The notes beneath the pieces are model-generated. The model did no database searches. It was given only the letters and a program-made list of their open reading frames with translations, and was not told the origin of the DNA. Positions 8,454-16,122 of a stretch of 49,845 nucleotides of DNA are shown in pieces (positions within the stretch are counted from its first letter, which is position 1; each line of letters starts with the position of its first letter). The DNA comes from Cyclobacteriaceae bacterium (lineage in GTDB: Bacteria; Bacteroidota; Bacteroidia; Cytophagales; Cyclobacteriaceae), in assembly GCA_028278585.1 (NCBI GenBank), contig JANQEC010000410.1, positions 1 to 49,845 of the forward strand, given 5' to 3'. The translations under genes and the position numbers were made by a program.

Positions 8454-9250
8454 TATCTAATGATCAATTCGTTAAAGAGAATATAAATTCCCATTGCTAA
8501 TACAAACCATCCAAAAATCCTTTTAAGTTTCTTATCACTTAAAAATTTCGAAATTGTGTTTCCCACAAAGATACCAACTACAGCTAAGCCGGTAAAAAGT
8601 AACAAGAACGTCCAATCAATGTTCTGACCAATTTGAATATCCCCAATGAATCCTATAAGTGATTTGATTGCAATAATGGATAGCGAAGTGCCAATTGCAA
8701 GCTTCATTGGAAGCCTTGCGAGTATTACAAGTGCGGGGACTATAAGGAACCCTCCGCCGGCACCAACTACTCCTGTCAGAAGGCCAACCACCAATCCATC
8801 AATTATAATTCCGGGGTAGTTAAATTTTTGTTTTTCATCAGAAATTGATTCCTGCCCGTTGGACCTTATCATAGATACCGCGGCAAAAAGCATGATAACG
8901 GCAAAGAAAGCCATTATTAGAAAATTCTTGTTCACTGAAAAAGCCGTTTCAGCAAAAACAACGGATGGAATAGCAGGAACAATGTAAAATCGCGTCAGGT
9001 AGACTGATATGAAAGATGGGACCGCAAAAACAATGGTTGTCTTGATATCCACCAATCCATGACGAAGTTTTCCAATAGCTCCAAAAAATGAAGTAATTCC
9101 AACCACAAAAAGTGAATATGCCGTAGCAAGCACAGGGTTAATGCCAAAAAGATAAACAAGGACAGGTAGCGTGAGAATGGAGCCGCCTCCACCTATCAGA
9201 CCGAGAGAGAGACCAATTAAAATTGCGCATAAAAAGCCAATTATTTCCAT
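8453..9250 (-). CDS. TauE/SafE-family sulfite/organosulfonate exporter
   Basis: A 265-residue polytopic protein with about eight hydrophobic segments and the duplicated family hallmarks GLSLGLIGGGGSILTLPVLVYL near the N-terminus and GLLTGVVGAGGGFLIVPALVIL in the second half. TauE/SafE (formerly DUF81) proteins move sulfite, sulfoacetate or related anions across the inner membrane. Coupling by a one-base TAATG overlap to the MBL-rhodanese gene supports a role in sulfur oxidation or detoxification. A TAnnTTTG box lies just upstream. Confidence 0.92.
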   Translation of the reverse strand: MEIIGFLCAILIGLSLGLIGGGGSILTLPVLVYLFGINPVLATAYSLFVVGITSFFGAIGKLRHGLVDIKTTIVFAVPSFISVYLTRFYIVPAIPSVVFAETAFSVNKNFLIMAFFAVIMLFAAVSMIRSNGQESISDEKQKFNYPGIIIDGLVVGLLTGVVGAGGGFLIVPALVILARLPMKLAIGTSLSIIAIKSLIGFIGDIQIGQNIDWTFLLLFTGLAVVGIFVGNTISKFLSDKKLKRIFGWFVLAMGIYILFNELIIR

Positions 9251-9257
9251 TCGGCGG

Positions 9258-9265
9258 CAAATGTA
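9258..9265 (-). promoter_or_regulatory. TAnnTTTG promoter box for the sulfur operon
   Basis: On the minus strand TACATTTG matches the Bacteroidota -7 consensus and lies 7 bases before the TauE/SafE ATG, so the message would have a very short or no leader. No upstream TTTG is seen at the usual 19-21 spacing. Confidence 0.45.
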
Positions 9266-9295
9266 GAATAATTGATCCTAACTCATTTCAACATC

Positions 9296-9323
9296 AAAAA
9301 AGGGCTACTAAAAAAGCAGCCCT
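9296..9323 (-). terminator. Terminator of the M13 peptidase gene
   Basis: Reading the minus strand, AGGGCT (9323-9318) and AGCCCT (9306-9301) form a 6-base stem followed by a T run (9301-9296). It lies 38 bases past the peptidase stop. Confidence 0.65.
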
Positions 9324-9360
9324 ATTTTAAGAATATCCTTCTCCAGGATCTTCACCCGAT

Positions 9361-11421
9361 CTACCAGATCTTCACTCGATCTTCTTCCGACCTCCACAAT
9401 TCATCTCCTTCTTTTATATCAAAAGCGGCATAGAACGTTTCCATGTTAGTCAGAGGGCCAATCGCCCTAAACATACCTGGGGAATGTGGATCTGTCAAAA
9501 TCTGAGTTCTGAGTGTTTCATCCCTGTATTTTGTTCTCCAAATGGTCGCCCAGGAAATAAAGAATCTTTGCTCACCAGTAAACCCGTCAATGTTTTCTGG
9601 TCTACCATTCTCAGCATAATAGATTTGCAGGGCGTCATACGCGGCATTCAATCCGCCAAGGTCTCCAATATTTTCACCTAACGTGAGCTTCCCTTGAACA
9701 TTAACGTCTTCCAGAGGCTTATACGCATCAAATTGTGCTACCAGTTTATCCGTTCTTGCTTCGAATCGTTCTTTGTCTTCATCGGTCCACCAGTTGATCA
9801 TATTGCCTTCCCAGTCAAACCTACTCCCCTGATCATCAAAACCGTGTGAAATTTCGTGACCAATGACAGCACCCATTCCACCGTAGTTCATGGCTGCATC
9901 TGCCGTGTAATTGTAAAAGGGTGGCTGAAGAATTGCTGCCGGGAATACAATTTCATTGTTCAGCGGATTGAAATATGCATTCACTGTTTGTGGATTCATC
10001 CCCCATCTTTCCTTGTCTACGGGCTCGCCAACTTCCTTAATGTTTTCAGAAAACTGCCATCTCCACGCACTTTCCATATTGGATAGATAGCTGTAATACT
10101 CACCACTGTTTTCAACCTTCAGGTCAGAATAATCTCTCCATTTGTTTGTGTATCCAATCTTCACGGTCAGGCTATTGAGTTTCTTAAGCGCCTGCTCTTT
10201 TGATTCGTCGGACATCCATGGTAGATCTTTAATCCTTTTGTCAAAGGCTTTCATAAGGTTGGCCACCATTTCTTCGGCACTTTCTTTGGCTTCTGGAGGG
10301 AAAGTTTCTGCTACATACACTTTTCCAATCGCTTCTCCAATTACGTTGTTGGTAGCTCCAAGTACTCGCTCCCACCTTGGTCGCATTTCTTCTGTTCCAC
10401 GAATTACGCCACCATAGAAATCAAAATTTGCCTTTACTACATCGTTATTGAGGAAATTAGCTGCTTGATTAACCACGTTCCATTTCAGATAGCTCTTTAG
10501 GCTTTCGGCTGGAACTTCCTCAAGCACGTTTCCAACTTCGGTTACAAATTTTGGTTGAGTGACTATTAAAGTATCCACTTTACTGAGATCAACTCCAGCT
10601 TCTCGTAGGTAATTTTCCCAATTTATCTGAGGCGCCAGTTCCTGGATTCCGGATACCGTCATAGGATTGTACAATGCAGGAATATTTCTTGCCTCGATAG
10701 GAGTCAATGATGCTAATGCCAACCTGTTTTCTATCTCCATTATTTGATCGGCCATTTCACTGGTGTTTCCTTCTACATTGGCCAAATCAAGCATTTTTGC
10801 CAAATGGGCTATATACTTTTCCCTTATTTCCACGGATTTCTCGTCCGTTTTTGTGTAGTAATCCCTGTTGGGTAGTCCGAGACCACCGGCCACAATGTAA
10901 AGCGCGTTGATCTTACTATCCATAAGGTTGGCAAATGAAGCGACACCATGAAATGGACCATAGCCAGTTCTGTGCATTTCTGCCAGCAGGTTTTGAATTT
11001 CATCCGTATTTTGTGATCCATCTATTTTGTCCATCCATTTTTCAATGGCTTTCACTCCTACACTTTCCGCAAGGCTTGAGTCCATTCCAACCGAAAAGAA
11101 ATTGACTGCTTTTCGCTCATCGGACCCAGGTGCAAAGGCTGGATTGTCAGAAGCTCCTTCCAGAATTTCAAGAACCATTTTATTGTTCTTTTCTCTCAAT
11201 TCCGGGAATCCTCCCCATCGCCCTTCATCTGCGGGAATTTCTGTTTTATCGAGCCAATTACCGTTCGCAAATCGGTAAAAATCTTTTTTGGGATCAACTC
11301 CCTCACCCATCATGGTTACATCCAAGCCCGGCGGCATTTCACGCATGGCTTTTTTCTCCTGCGGTGCATTACACCCAATCAGGATAGCAATTAATACTGT
11401 ACTTAAAATTGATTTTCTCAT
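9361..11421 (-). CDS. M13-family (neprilysin/PepO-like) zinc metallopeptidase, lipoprotein
   Basis: A 686-residue protein with a lipobox signal (LIAILIGCNAPQ, Cys17) placing it in the envelope. The long M13 N-terminal half starts at DVTMMGEGVDPKKDFYRFANGNWLD. The catalytic site is HEISH (His522, Glu523, His526) in VIGHEISHGFDDQG, and the third ligand is Glu583 in GENIGDLGG. NAYFNPLNNEIVFPAAILQPPFY is the substrate-binding NAYY-like region, and the protein ends in the family's terminal Trp (RVKIW). It should cleave short peptides in the periplasm or at the surface. It is a single-gene unit with its own terminator. A 20-base near-duplication spans its stop codon (see findings). Confidence 0.95.
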   Translation of the reverse strand: MRKSILSTVLIAILIGCNAPQEKKAMREMPPGLDVTMMGEGVDPKKDFYRFANGNWLDKTEIPADEGRWGGFPELREKNNKMVLEILEGASDNPAFAPGSDERKAVNFFSVGMDSSLAESVGVKAIEKWMDKIDGSQNTDEIQNLLAEMHRTGYGPFHGVASFANLMDSKINALYIVAGGLGLPNRDYYTKTDEKSVEIREKYIAHLAKMLDLANVEGNTSEMADQIMEIENRLALASLTPIEARNIPALYNPMTVSGIQELAPQINWENYLREAGVDLSKVDTLIVTQPKFVTEVGNVLEEVPAESLKSYLKWNVVNQAANFLNNDVVKANFDFYGGVIRGTEEMRPRWERVLGATNNVIGEAIGKVYVAETFPPEAKESAEEMVANLMKAFDKRIKDLPWMSDESKEQALKKLNSLTVKIGYTNKWRDYSDLKVENSGEYYSYLSNMESAWRWQFSENIKEVGEPVDKERWGMNPQTVNAYFNPLNNEIVFPAAILQPPFYNYTADAAMNYGGMGAVIGHEISHGFDDQGSRFDWEGNMINWWTDEDKERFEARTDKLVAQFDAYKPLEDVNVQGKLTLGENIGDLGGLNAAYDALQIYYAENGRPENIDGFTGEQRFFISWATIWRTKYRDETLRTQILTDPHSPGMFRAIGPLTNMETFYAAFDIKEGDELWRSEEDRVKIW

Positions 11422-11563
11422 TTAGACTGATTTTTATATAAAAATATTAACGTGAGCTTTTTTTTAATCCAAAATATTTATGAAGGGATAAATGAAATGG
11501 TTAGATGGCAGGACATGCTACAGTTAGGAGGATGTTTTTTTCATAAAATAGCATCGAATAGGG

Positions 11564-12490
11564 CTAAAAAACCGGAGTTACTTTATAGCCCGCTTTTTTC
11601 AACAAATTCACAATACCTCCATCTCCTCCTATGTGTCCTGCTCCTACTCCGAAGAATGATTTCTTTTCTTTGGCGAGTTCGCCAATTCTGGAGATCCAAT
11701 TTCGATTTCTTTCCAGCACTAAAAATTCAAGTTCATTTTCACCATTCATGTACTCTGAAATCATTGCATTCATGGCCTTAATATCTTCATTTTTATAAAC
11801 TTCTATCATCTCATTGAAGAGATTTTTCATCCTATCTCTATCATTTACTATTTCCAATATATCCTCCAATTGATCTTCATAAGGAATCCTATCAAAAGCC
11901 TCCATTTGTTCTTTCACTGTCTCTAATCCCAGCACCTCCTTGTTTCTTTCTGTAGCCATCTGGACAAATGTCAATTCAAAACTTGCCGGAAGTCCATCCA
12001 GTAAAGTAGGAATGAGTAAGGAAGAAAGAACGACCGGTTTGATCGTATTATAATTATCTAAACTTGCTCCAACCGTTGAAGTAAGAACTCTGTCAATCAT
12101 GCTGTAGTCTTCTTCGGACAAAAGGAGATCAAGGGTCTGACCATCTTGCATTGACGCATTTTCCCTCACCTTCATTTGCATATGCGGGTCATCCATATCT
12201 AACTCAAGAACTATTTGCTCTGCATCTTCAAAAGCCCTCGAAACTTTTTCCTTTAGCTCAAAATCTTTTTGTGGAAGTAGATGAAAAGTTCCGTAAATGT
12301 AAGATGGTTGAATCCCATTGCCTTCGATCTTCCAAAGCAGCGTCTGTTCTAGTTCCTGCGCTTTTACATCTTGAACGATGAAGATCCCGACAAACAATCC
12401 AACTAGTGTAATAAGTAGTCTCCAAAAATTCCGATATGAAGAATTCGAAGTTTCCAATCTTAATTTTTGACTAATTAGTAACTCTTCCAT
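11564..12490 (-). CDS. TraB/GumN family protein, exported
   Basis: A 308-residue protein with an N-terminal hydrophobic segment ending in VQDVKAQ (signal peptide or anchor), then LLWKIEGNGIQPSYIYGTFHLLP, the TraB/GumN signature, and the C-terminal GVGAGHIGGDGGIVNLLKKAGYKVTPV. The family is related to the Tiki metalloproteases (GxxH motif, here GTFH) and is widespread but poorly characterised. I chose ATG at 12490: the TTG at 12511 that would extend the frame lies inside a perfect TAnnTTTG promoter box, so it would be untranscribed. It forms its own unit between the M13 and universal stress genes. Confidence 0.85.
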   Translation of the reverse strand: MEELLISQKLRLETSNSSYRNFWRLLITLVGLFVGIFIVQDVKAQELEQTLLWKIEGNGIQPSYIYGTFHLLPQKDFELKEKVSRAFEDAEQIVLELDMDDPHMQMKVRENASMQDGQTLDLLLSEEDYSMIDRVLTSTVGASLDNYNTIKPVVLSSLLIPTLLDGLPASFELTFVQMATERNKEVLGLETVKEQMEAFDRIPYEDQLEDILEIVNDRDRMKNLFNEMIEVYKNEDIKAMNAMISEYMNGENELEFLVLERNRNWISRIGELAKEKKSFFGVGAGHIGGDGGIVNLLKKAGYKVTPVF

Positions 12491-12508
12491 ACTTTTTATT
12501 ACAATGCC

Positions 12509-12516
12509 CAAATTTA
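12509..12516 (-). promoter_or_regulatory. TAnnTTTG promoter box for the TraB/GumN gene
   Basis: Minus-strand TAAATTTG is an exact TAnnTTTG match, 18 bases before the chosen ATG at 12490. It decides the start against the upstream TTG, which overlaps the box. Confidence 0.55.
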
Positions 12517-12521
12517 ACCAT

Positions 12522-12548
12522 AAAAAAACCCCTGAATATCAGGGGTTT
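12522..12548 (-). terminator. Terminator of the universal stress gene
   Basis: A perfect 10-base stem, AAACCCCTGA (12526-12535) against TCAGGGGTTT (12539-12548) with a 3-base loop, followed on the minus strand by a T run. It closes the universal stress gene 20 bases after its stop. Confidence 0.85.
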
Positions 12549-12568
12549 AGCGAGATCCATAGTAGTTT

Positions 12569-13414
12569 TTAATCTTTTAGATGACTTGTCCAAACAGGAA
12601 TTGGAGAATGATTAACTACCATTTCTGCAATACTTCCGGCCAGGAAATGACCAATTCCGCTTCTTTGATGAGTACCTAAGGCAATCATATCAGCGCTTAT
12701 ATCTTCGGCATAATATCGAATACCATCTTCTTCATTTTTATAGTTATAAATATCAATGGTGGAATTCTCGATTTGGTATTTATCTACAAACTCTTCCATT
12801 TGCTTGGTGTCATGTCTTGTGGAAGTAAAGCTTGCCGGAGTATTGATCTTTACAATATTCAATTGAGCGGAGAACATCGTCTGGAGGTCTTTCAATTGCG
12901 CCACGAAATCATCATGGGTGTGAATGAAATCAGATGCAAAAACAATTTTTTCGATTGGTTCCAACTCGCACTTGTTCTGAACGGTTATCACAGGGCATGA
13001 TGCTTTTCTAACCACCTTCTCTGCATTGGAGCCTACAAAGAATTCATTAAGTCCATCAGCACCTTCTGTTCCCATAATGACCAAATCCACCTTTTCTTCC
13101 GTGATCTCATCAATGATGTTGTGAAAAGGGTTGCCCAATTGGATCTTGTAGGACATTTTACTGTCGGTGTAATCGGCATCAGAAATAGCAGCCTCAAGCT
13201 TCTCTTTAACTTTCTCGATCATTTGCTTGATGTAGACTTGCTCCATGGGATCAAGGTCTTGTATTCCCAATGTTCGAAAAGAATCAGCTGTAGGATGTTC
13301 GATTACATTTATCAACCTGATATCACAGTCTGCTTTTGTTGCAATTTGGGCGGCAAAATCAAGGGCATGTTCAGCTACTTTTGAAAAGTCGTATGGTACT
13401 AATATTTTTTTCAT
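12569..13414 (-). CDS. Tandem universal stress protein (two UspA domains)
   Basis: A 281-residue cytoplasmic protein of two UspA domains. The first (MKKILVPYDFSKVAEHALDFAAQIA to SCPVITVQ, about 1-147) ends with the nucleotide-binding pattern GTEGADGLNEFFVGSNAE; the second (about 153-278) ends with GTHQRSGIGHFLAGSIAE. Both keep the G-x2-G-x9-G(S) form typical of ATP-binding members. The start is ATG at 13414; the TTG two codons upstream is less likely. An FNR/CRP-like palindrome, TTGAC-N4-ATCAA, is centred 61 bases upstream, which would fit oxygen- or energy-dependent control as known for universal stress genes in other bacteria. Confidence 0.92.
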   Translation of the reverse strand: MKKILVPYDFSKVAEHALDFAAQIATKADCDIRLINVIEHPTADSFRTLGIQDLDPMEQVYIKQMIEKVKEKLEAAISDADYTDSKMSYKIQLGNPFHNIIDEITEEKVDLVIMGTEGADGLNEFFVGSNAEKVVRKASCPVITVQNKCELEPIEKIVFASDFIHTHDDFVAQLKDLQTMFSAQLNIVKINTPASFTSTRHDTKQMEEFVDKYQIENSTIDIYNYKNEEDGIRYYAEDISADMIALGTHQRSGIGHFLAGSIAEMVVNHSPIPVWTSHLKD

Positions 13415-13468
13415 GGTCAAGATTTATATTACCCAATTTAAAGAAATGGAACGTTAATTCTGATCTCA

Positions 13469-13482
13469 TTGACAAAAATCAA
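13469..13482 (-). promoter_or_regulatory. FNR/CRP-like box upstream of the universal stress gene
   Basis: TTGACAAAAATCAA matches the FNR consensus TTGAT-N4-ATCAA at nine of ten defined positions. Downstream of it (minus strand 13440-13433) lies TAAATTGG, one base off TAnnTTTG, at a distance that would put the box near -41 to -46, a usual activator position. Confidence 0.4.
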
Positions 13483-13509
13483 TTTAATGCTGGATGAATG
13501 TGATAAATA

Positions 13510-14958
13510 TCATTTATCATAATCAATAGGCGGAGGTCCGTCAGGAACAATTCCCTTATAGACATAATCTCCCACCCTTTCCTTGAACTCCTCTTTAACT
13601 GATGTTCTTAATTTTTCATCTTCAATAAGATCCACCATTGTCATTGCCAGTGCTTTAGAGGCATAAACCATTCCTTTATGGCCTATTGACATTCCAGCGC
13701 AGGCTACGACTGCCCAACTATGCCAGGGGGTTCCTTTTGGAGCGACAGTAGCACTTAGTCGAATGGTGGGTACTACCCAACTTACATCACCGACATCGGT
13801 CGATCCACCAGATGGATGTTCAAGTGTTTCTTCCATCGGTTTGATTTCCATATCCAGTCCTATCTCAGGTTTCCCAGTTGCCTTTTGAATGCTTTTTGCA
13901 AAATCAGCCTCATCATCTGTATAGTCTATTACTCCAAGGTATTCCAGGTTTTTCTGAAGTCTTGCTCCCCCTGCTCTGTTCACCACTATCTCGTGTACAC
14001 CGGAAATAAGATTAATTTCATAATCCACGTTGGCCATGATTGCTGCACCTTCTGCAATTCGTTCCACTTGTTTCCAGACAACCTCCATTCCATCTCTTCT
14101 CGTATCTCTGACGCGTGTCCAGATTCTTGAATAATCGGGAACCACGTTGACTACTTTACCTCCATCCTGAATGTGATAATGAATTCTAACTGTAGGCTTT
14201 ACATGTTCTCGATAATAATTAATTCCTGTGGTGTATAACTCAAGTGCATCGGAAGCACTTCGACCATTCCAGGGATCAGAAGATGCATGAGCCGCCTGAC
14301 CGGTGAATTCTACCATGAAATCCACCAAGGCAAGTGAGCTTTGAACATTTGCTTTTGTTTCTGCGCTTGGGTGCCAGTCCATCATCACATCTACATCATC
14401 AAAAAGTCCTGCACGGATCATCCAGAGTTTTCCAAAAAATTTCTCTTCTGCTGGCGTTCCGTAGAAGCGAACAGTTCCTTGTAGCTGTCCGCTTTCTATT
14501 AATTCTTTCACAGCTGTGGCTGCACCAAGGGATGCTACACCAAAAAGGTTATGTCCACATCCATGACCAGCTGCTCCCTCGTTCAAAGGATCTTTATATG
14601 GAACCGGTTTTTGTGATAAGCCTGGCAAGGCATCAAACTCTCCCATGATCCCAATGATCGGAGCTCCAGATCCATATTCTGCAACAAAAGCTGTAGGAAT
14701 CTCTCCCACTCCCTTCTTTACGCTAAAGCCATTGGATTCGGCATATTGAATAAGCGCTTCTGCCGATTGATTCTCTTGAAAAGCTACCTCCTCGTATGAC
14801 CAGATCTTATTGCTCAAATTGGTCAATTCTTCATACTTATCATCAAGTGATTTAATCGTCGCTTGTTTTTTACTTAGAAAAGCTGGTTTTTTCTGAGCCG
14901 TAGTTGCTGCAATTAAAATGCAGGATAATGCTACGACAATTAATGGTTTGATTTTCAT
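13510..14958 (-). CDS. M20-family amidohydrolase (AbgB-like), exported
   Basis: A 482-residue protein with a signal peptide (LIVVALSCILIAATTAQ). The M20/AbgB fold is seen in IIGIMGEFDALPGLSQ, EGAAGHGCGHNLFGVASLGAA (metal-binding GHGCGHN), RFYGTPAEEKFFGKLWMI (Glu pair), VMMDWHPS, the dimerisation domain starting FTGQAAHASSDPWNGRSA, and the C-terminal HPSGGSTDVGDVSWVVPT and GTPWHSWAVV. Family members hydrolyse p-aminobenzoyl-glutamate or other N-acyl amino acids and dipeptides. It is preceded by the DinB gene (49 bases) and belongs to the leftward M28-RidA-DinB-M20 group, which suggests peptide or amino-acid scavenging. Confidence 0.92.
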   Translation of the reverse strand: MKIKPLIVVALSCILIAATTAQKKPAFLSKKQATIKSLDDKYEELTNLSNKIWSYEEVAFQENQSAEALIQYAESNGFSVKKGVGEIPTAFVAEYGSGAPIIGIMGEFDALPGLSQKPVPYKDPLNEGAAGHGCGHNLFGVASLGAATAVKELIESGQLQGTVRFYGTPAEEKFFGKLWMIRAGLFDDVDVMMDWHPSAETKANVQSSLALVDFMVEFTGQAAHASSDPWNGRSASDALELYTTGINYYREHVKPTVRIHYHIQDGGKVVNVVPDYSRIWTRVRDTRRDGMEVVWKQVERIAEGAAIMANVDYEINLISGVHEIVVNRAGGARLQKNLEYLGVIDYTDDEADFAKSIQKATGKPEIGLDMEIKPMEETLEHPSGGSTDVGDVSWVVPTIRLSATVAPKGTPWHSWAVVACAGMSIGHKGMVYASKALAMTMVDLIEDEKLRTSVKEEFKERVGDYVYKGIVPDGPPPIDYDK

Positions 14959-15007
14959 TACTTAGGCTATTGATTGGAACGGTAAGATACTATTTAGAGG
15001 AAAAATA

Positions 15008-15529
15008 TCAGCTATTCAAGACGGCCAAATACTTAGGCCAAGGTCCTGCTTCCTCCTTGTATTGTTTAGCTAATACTCTATTTATCTGTACAATATGACC
15101 CAGGTCGTGAACTACCCAAGCGGCCAGTAATTGTCTCAATGTTACCTCTCCGAATTCAGGATGAATACCCCATTTATCAAAATCATTTTCCTTGAGATCA
15201 AATCCAATGAGCGCTTTGATGTTCTGCTCACGAAGCATCTTGAATTCATTGAGCAGGTCTTCCATTGTTTTACCAACACTTTCTTTGAACTGAGCAAACC
15301 GATCATAAGGAGTAAAGTGTTTATCCTCCTCAAACAAGATGATTTTTGATCTCGGAATCCAATCAGTCTTCTCACCATGGATCAAATGTCCTACTACATC
15401 AAATGGGCTCCACGTATCAGGGCCTTCATTTTGATGCGTCCATTTTTCAGGCAAATCCTCGAGAATGTTTCGAATGGTTCCTGGAGTTTTTCTCAGAATT
15501 GAAACAGACGCTTCTAATGAAAATTCCAT
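15008..15529 (-). CDS. DinB/YfiT-fold putative metal-dependent protein
   Basis: A 173-residue four-helix protein. The usual metal-binding His set appears as VVGHLIHGEK (about residue 47-51) and WVVHDLGHIVQINRVLAKQY (about 140-145), where His-x3-His is diagnostic. The family includes thiol transferases and many proteins of unknown role; the substrate here is unknown. No signal peptide. The ATG is 3 bases after the stop of ridA, so the two are probably cotranslated. Confidence 0.85.
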   Translation of the reverse strand: MEFSLEASVSILRKTPGTIRNILEDLPEKWTHQNEGPDTWSPFDVVGHLIHGEKTDWIPRSKIILFEEDKHFTPYDRFAQFKESVGKTMEDLLNEFKMLREQNIKALIGFDLKENDFDKWGIHPEFGEVTLRQLLAAWVVHDLGHIVQINRVLAKQYKEEAGPWPKYLAVLNS

Positions 15530-15532
15530 TCC

Positions 15533-16093
15533 CTAATCTTGAACCTCTACAATCATTTCCACTTCTATCGCAATATTTCTGGGTAAGGCTCCCATCCCAA
15601 CTGCTGCTCTGGCATGCTTTCCTCTATCTCCAAACACTTCCACCATCGTATCTGAAAAACCATTTACAACTTCTGGTTGATCCCCGAAATCAGGTGCACT
15701 ATTTACCATTCCAAGAACTTTGACGATTCGAACTACTTTGTTTAAATCCCCAATTTCCGCTTTGAGTGCAGAAAGTTGTGCAATAGCAACTAGCCTACCA
15801 GCTTCATAACCTTCCTCAATAGTCAGATCAGCTCCTAATTTTCCGGCCACATAGCCACCTTCTGGTTTACTTGGGCCTTTTCCTGCCATAAATACCAAAT
15901 TTCCGGTTCGGACAGAATTAACATAGTTCGCAACCGGAGCTGGCGGTTCCGTAAGGGTGATTCCCATTGATTCAACTCTTTCCTCCACATCATAGTCATA
16001 GAGTTCCTGAGTTTCTTCTTTTTGCGATGGTTGATTTTGCGTACAGGATAAAATGGTTAATCCACAGATTCCAAGAATGATTAGGTTCTTCAT
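15533..16093 (-). CDS. RidA/YjgF-family protein with lipoprotein signal
   Basis: A 186-residue protein. The first 17 residues form a lipoprotein signal (LIILGICGLTILSC, Cys17), then a 20-residue linker, then a full RidA domain from SMGITLTEPPAPVANYVNSVR to the end. The conserved tail HARAAVGMGALPRNIAIEVEMI keeps the Arg and Glu of the active site. The form resembles the cd02199-like subgroup. RidA enzymes hydrolyse reactive enamines and imines made by PLP enzymes, normally in the cytoplasm; a membrane-tethered export form is unusual. It sits between an M28 peptidase and DinB, 29 and 3 bases apart, in one operon. Confidence 0.88.
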   Translation of the reverse strand: MKNLIILGICGLTILSCTQNQPSQKEETQELYDYDVEERVESMGITLTEPPAPVANYVNSVRTGNLVFMAGKGPSKPEGGYVAGKLGADLTIEEGYEAGRLVAIAQLSALKAEIGDLNKVVRIVKVLGMVNSAPDFGDQPEVVNGFSDTMVEVFGDRGKHARAAVGMGALPRNIAIEVEMIVEVQD

Positions 16094-16122
16094 AATTATA
16101 AATTTTTAGTTTTTTCTCAGTG

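Noticed and set aside
11506..11511. Single intergenic TGGCAG near the M13 peptidase gene
   Set aside because: No second hexamer 21 bases away on either side and no TTAAAG, so it is not like the paired elements.
11452..11781. Plus-strand 109-codon frame opposite the TraB/GumN gene
   Set aside because: Shadow of the minus-strand gene; low-complexity content and no domain.
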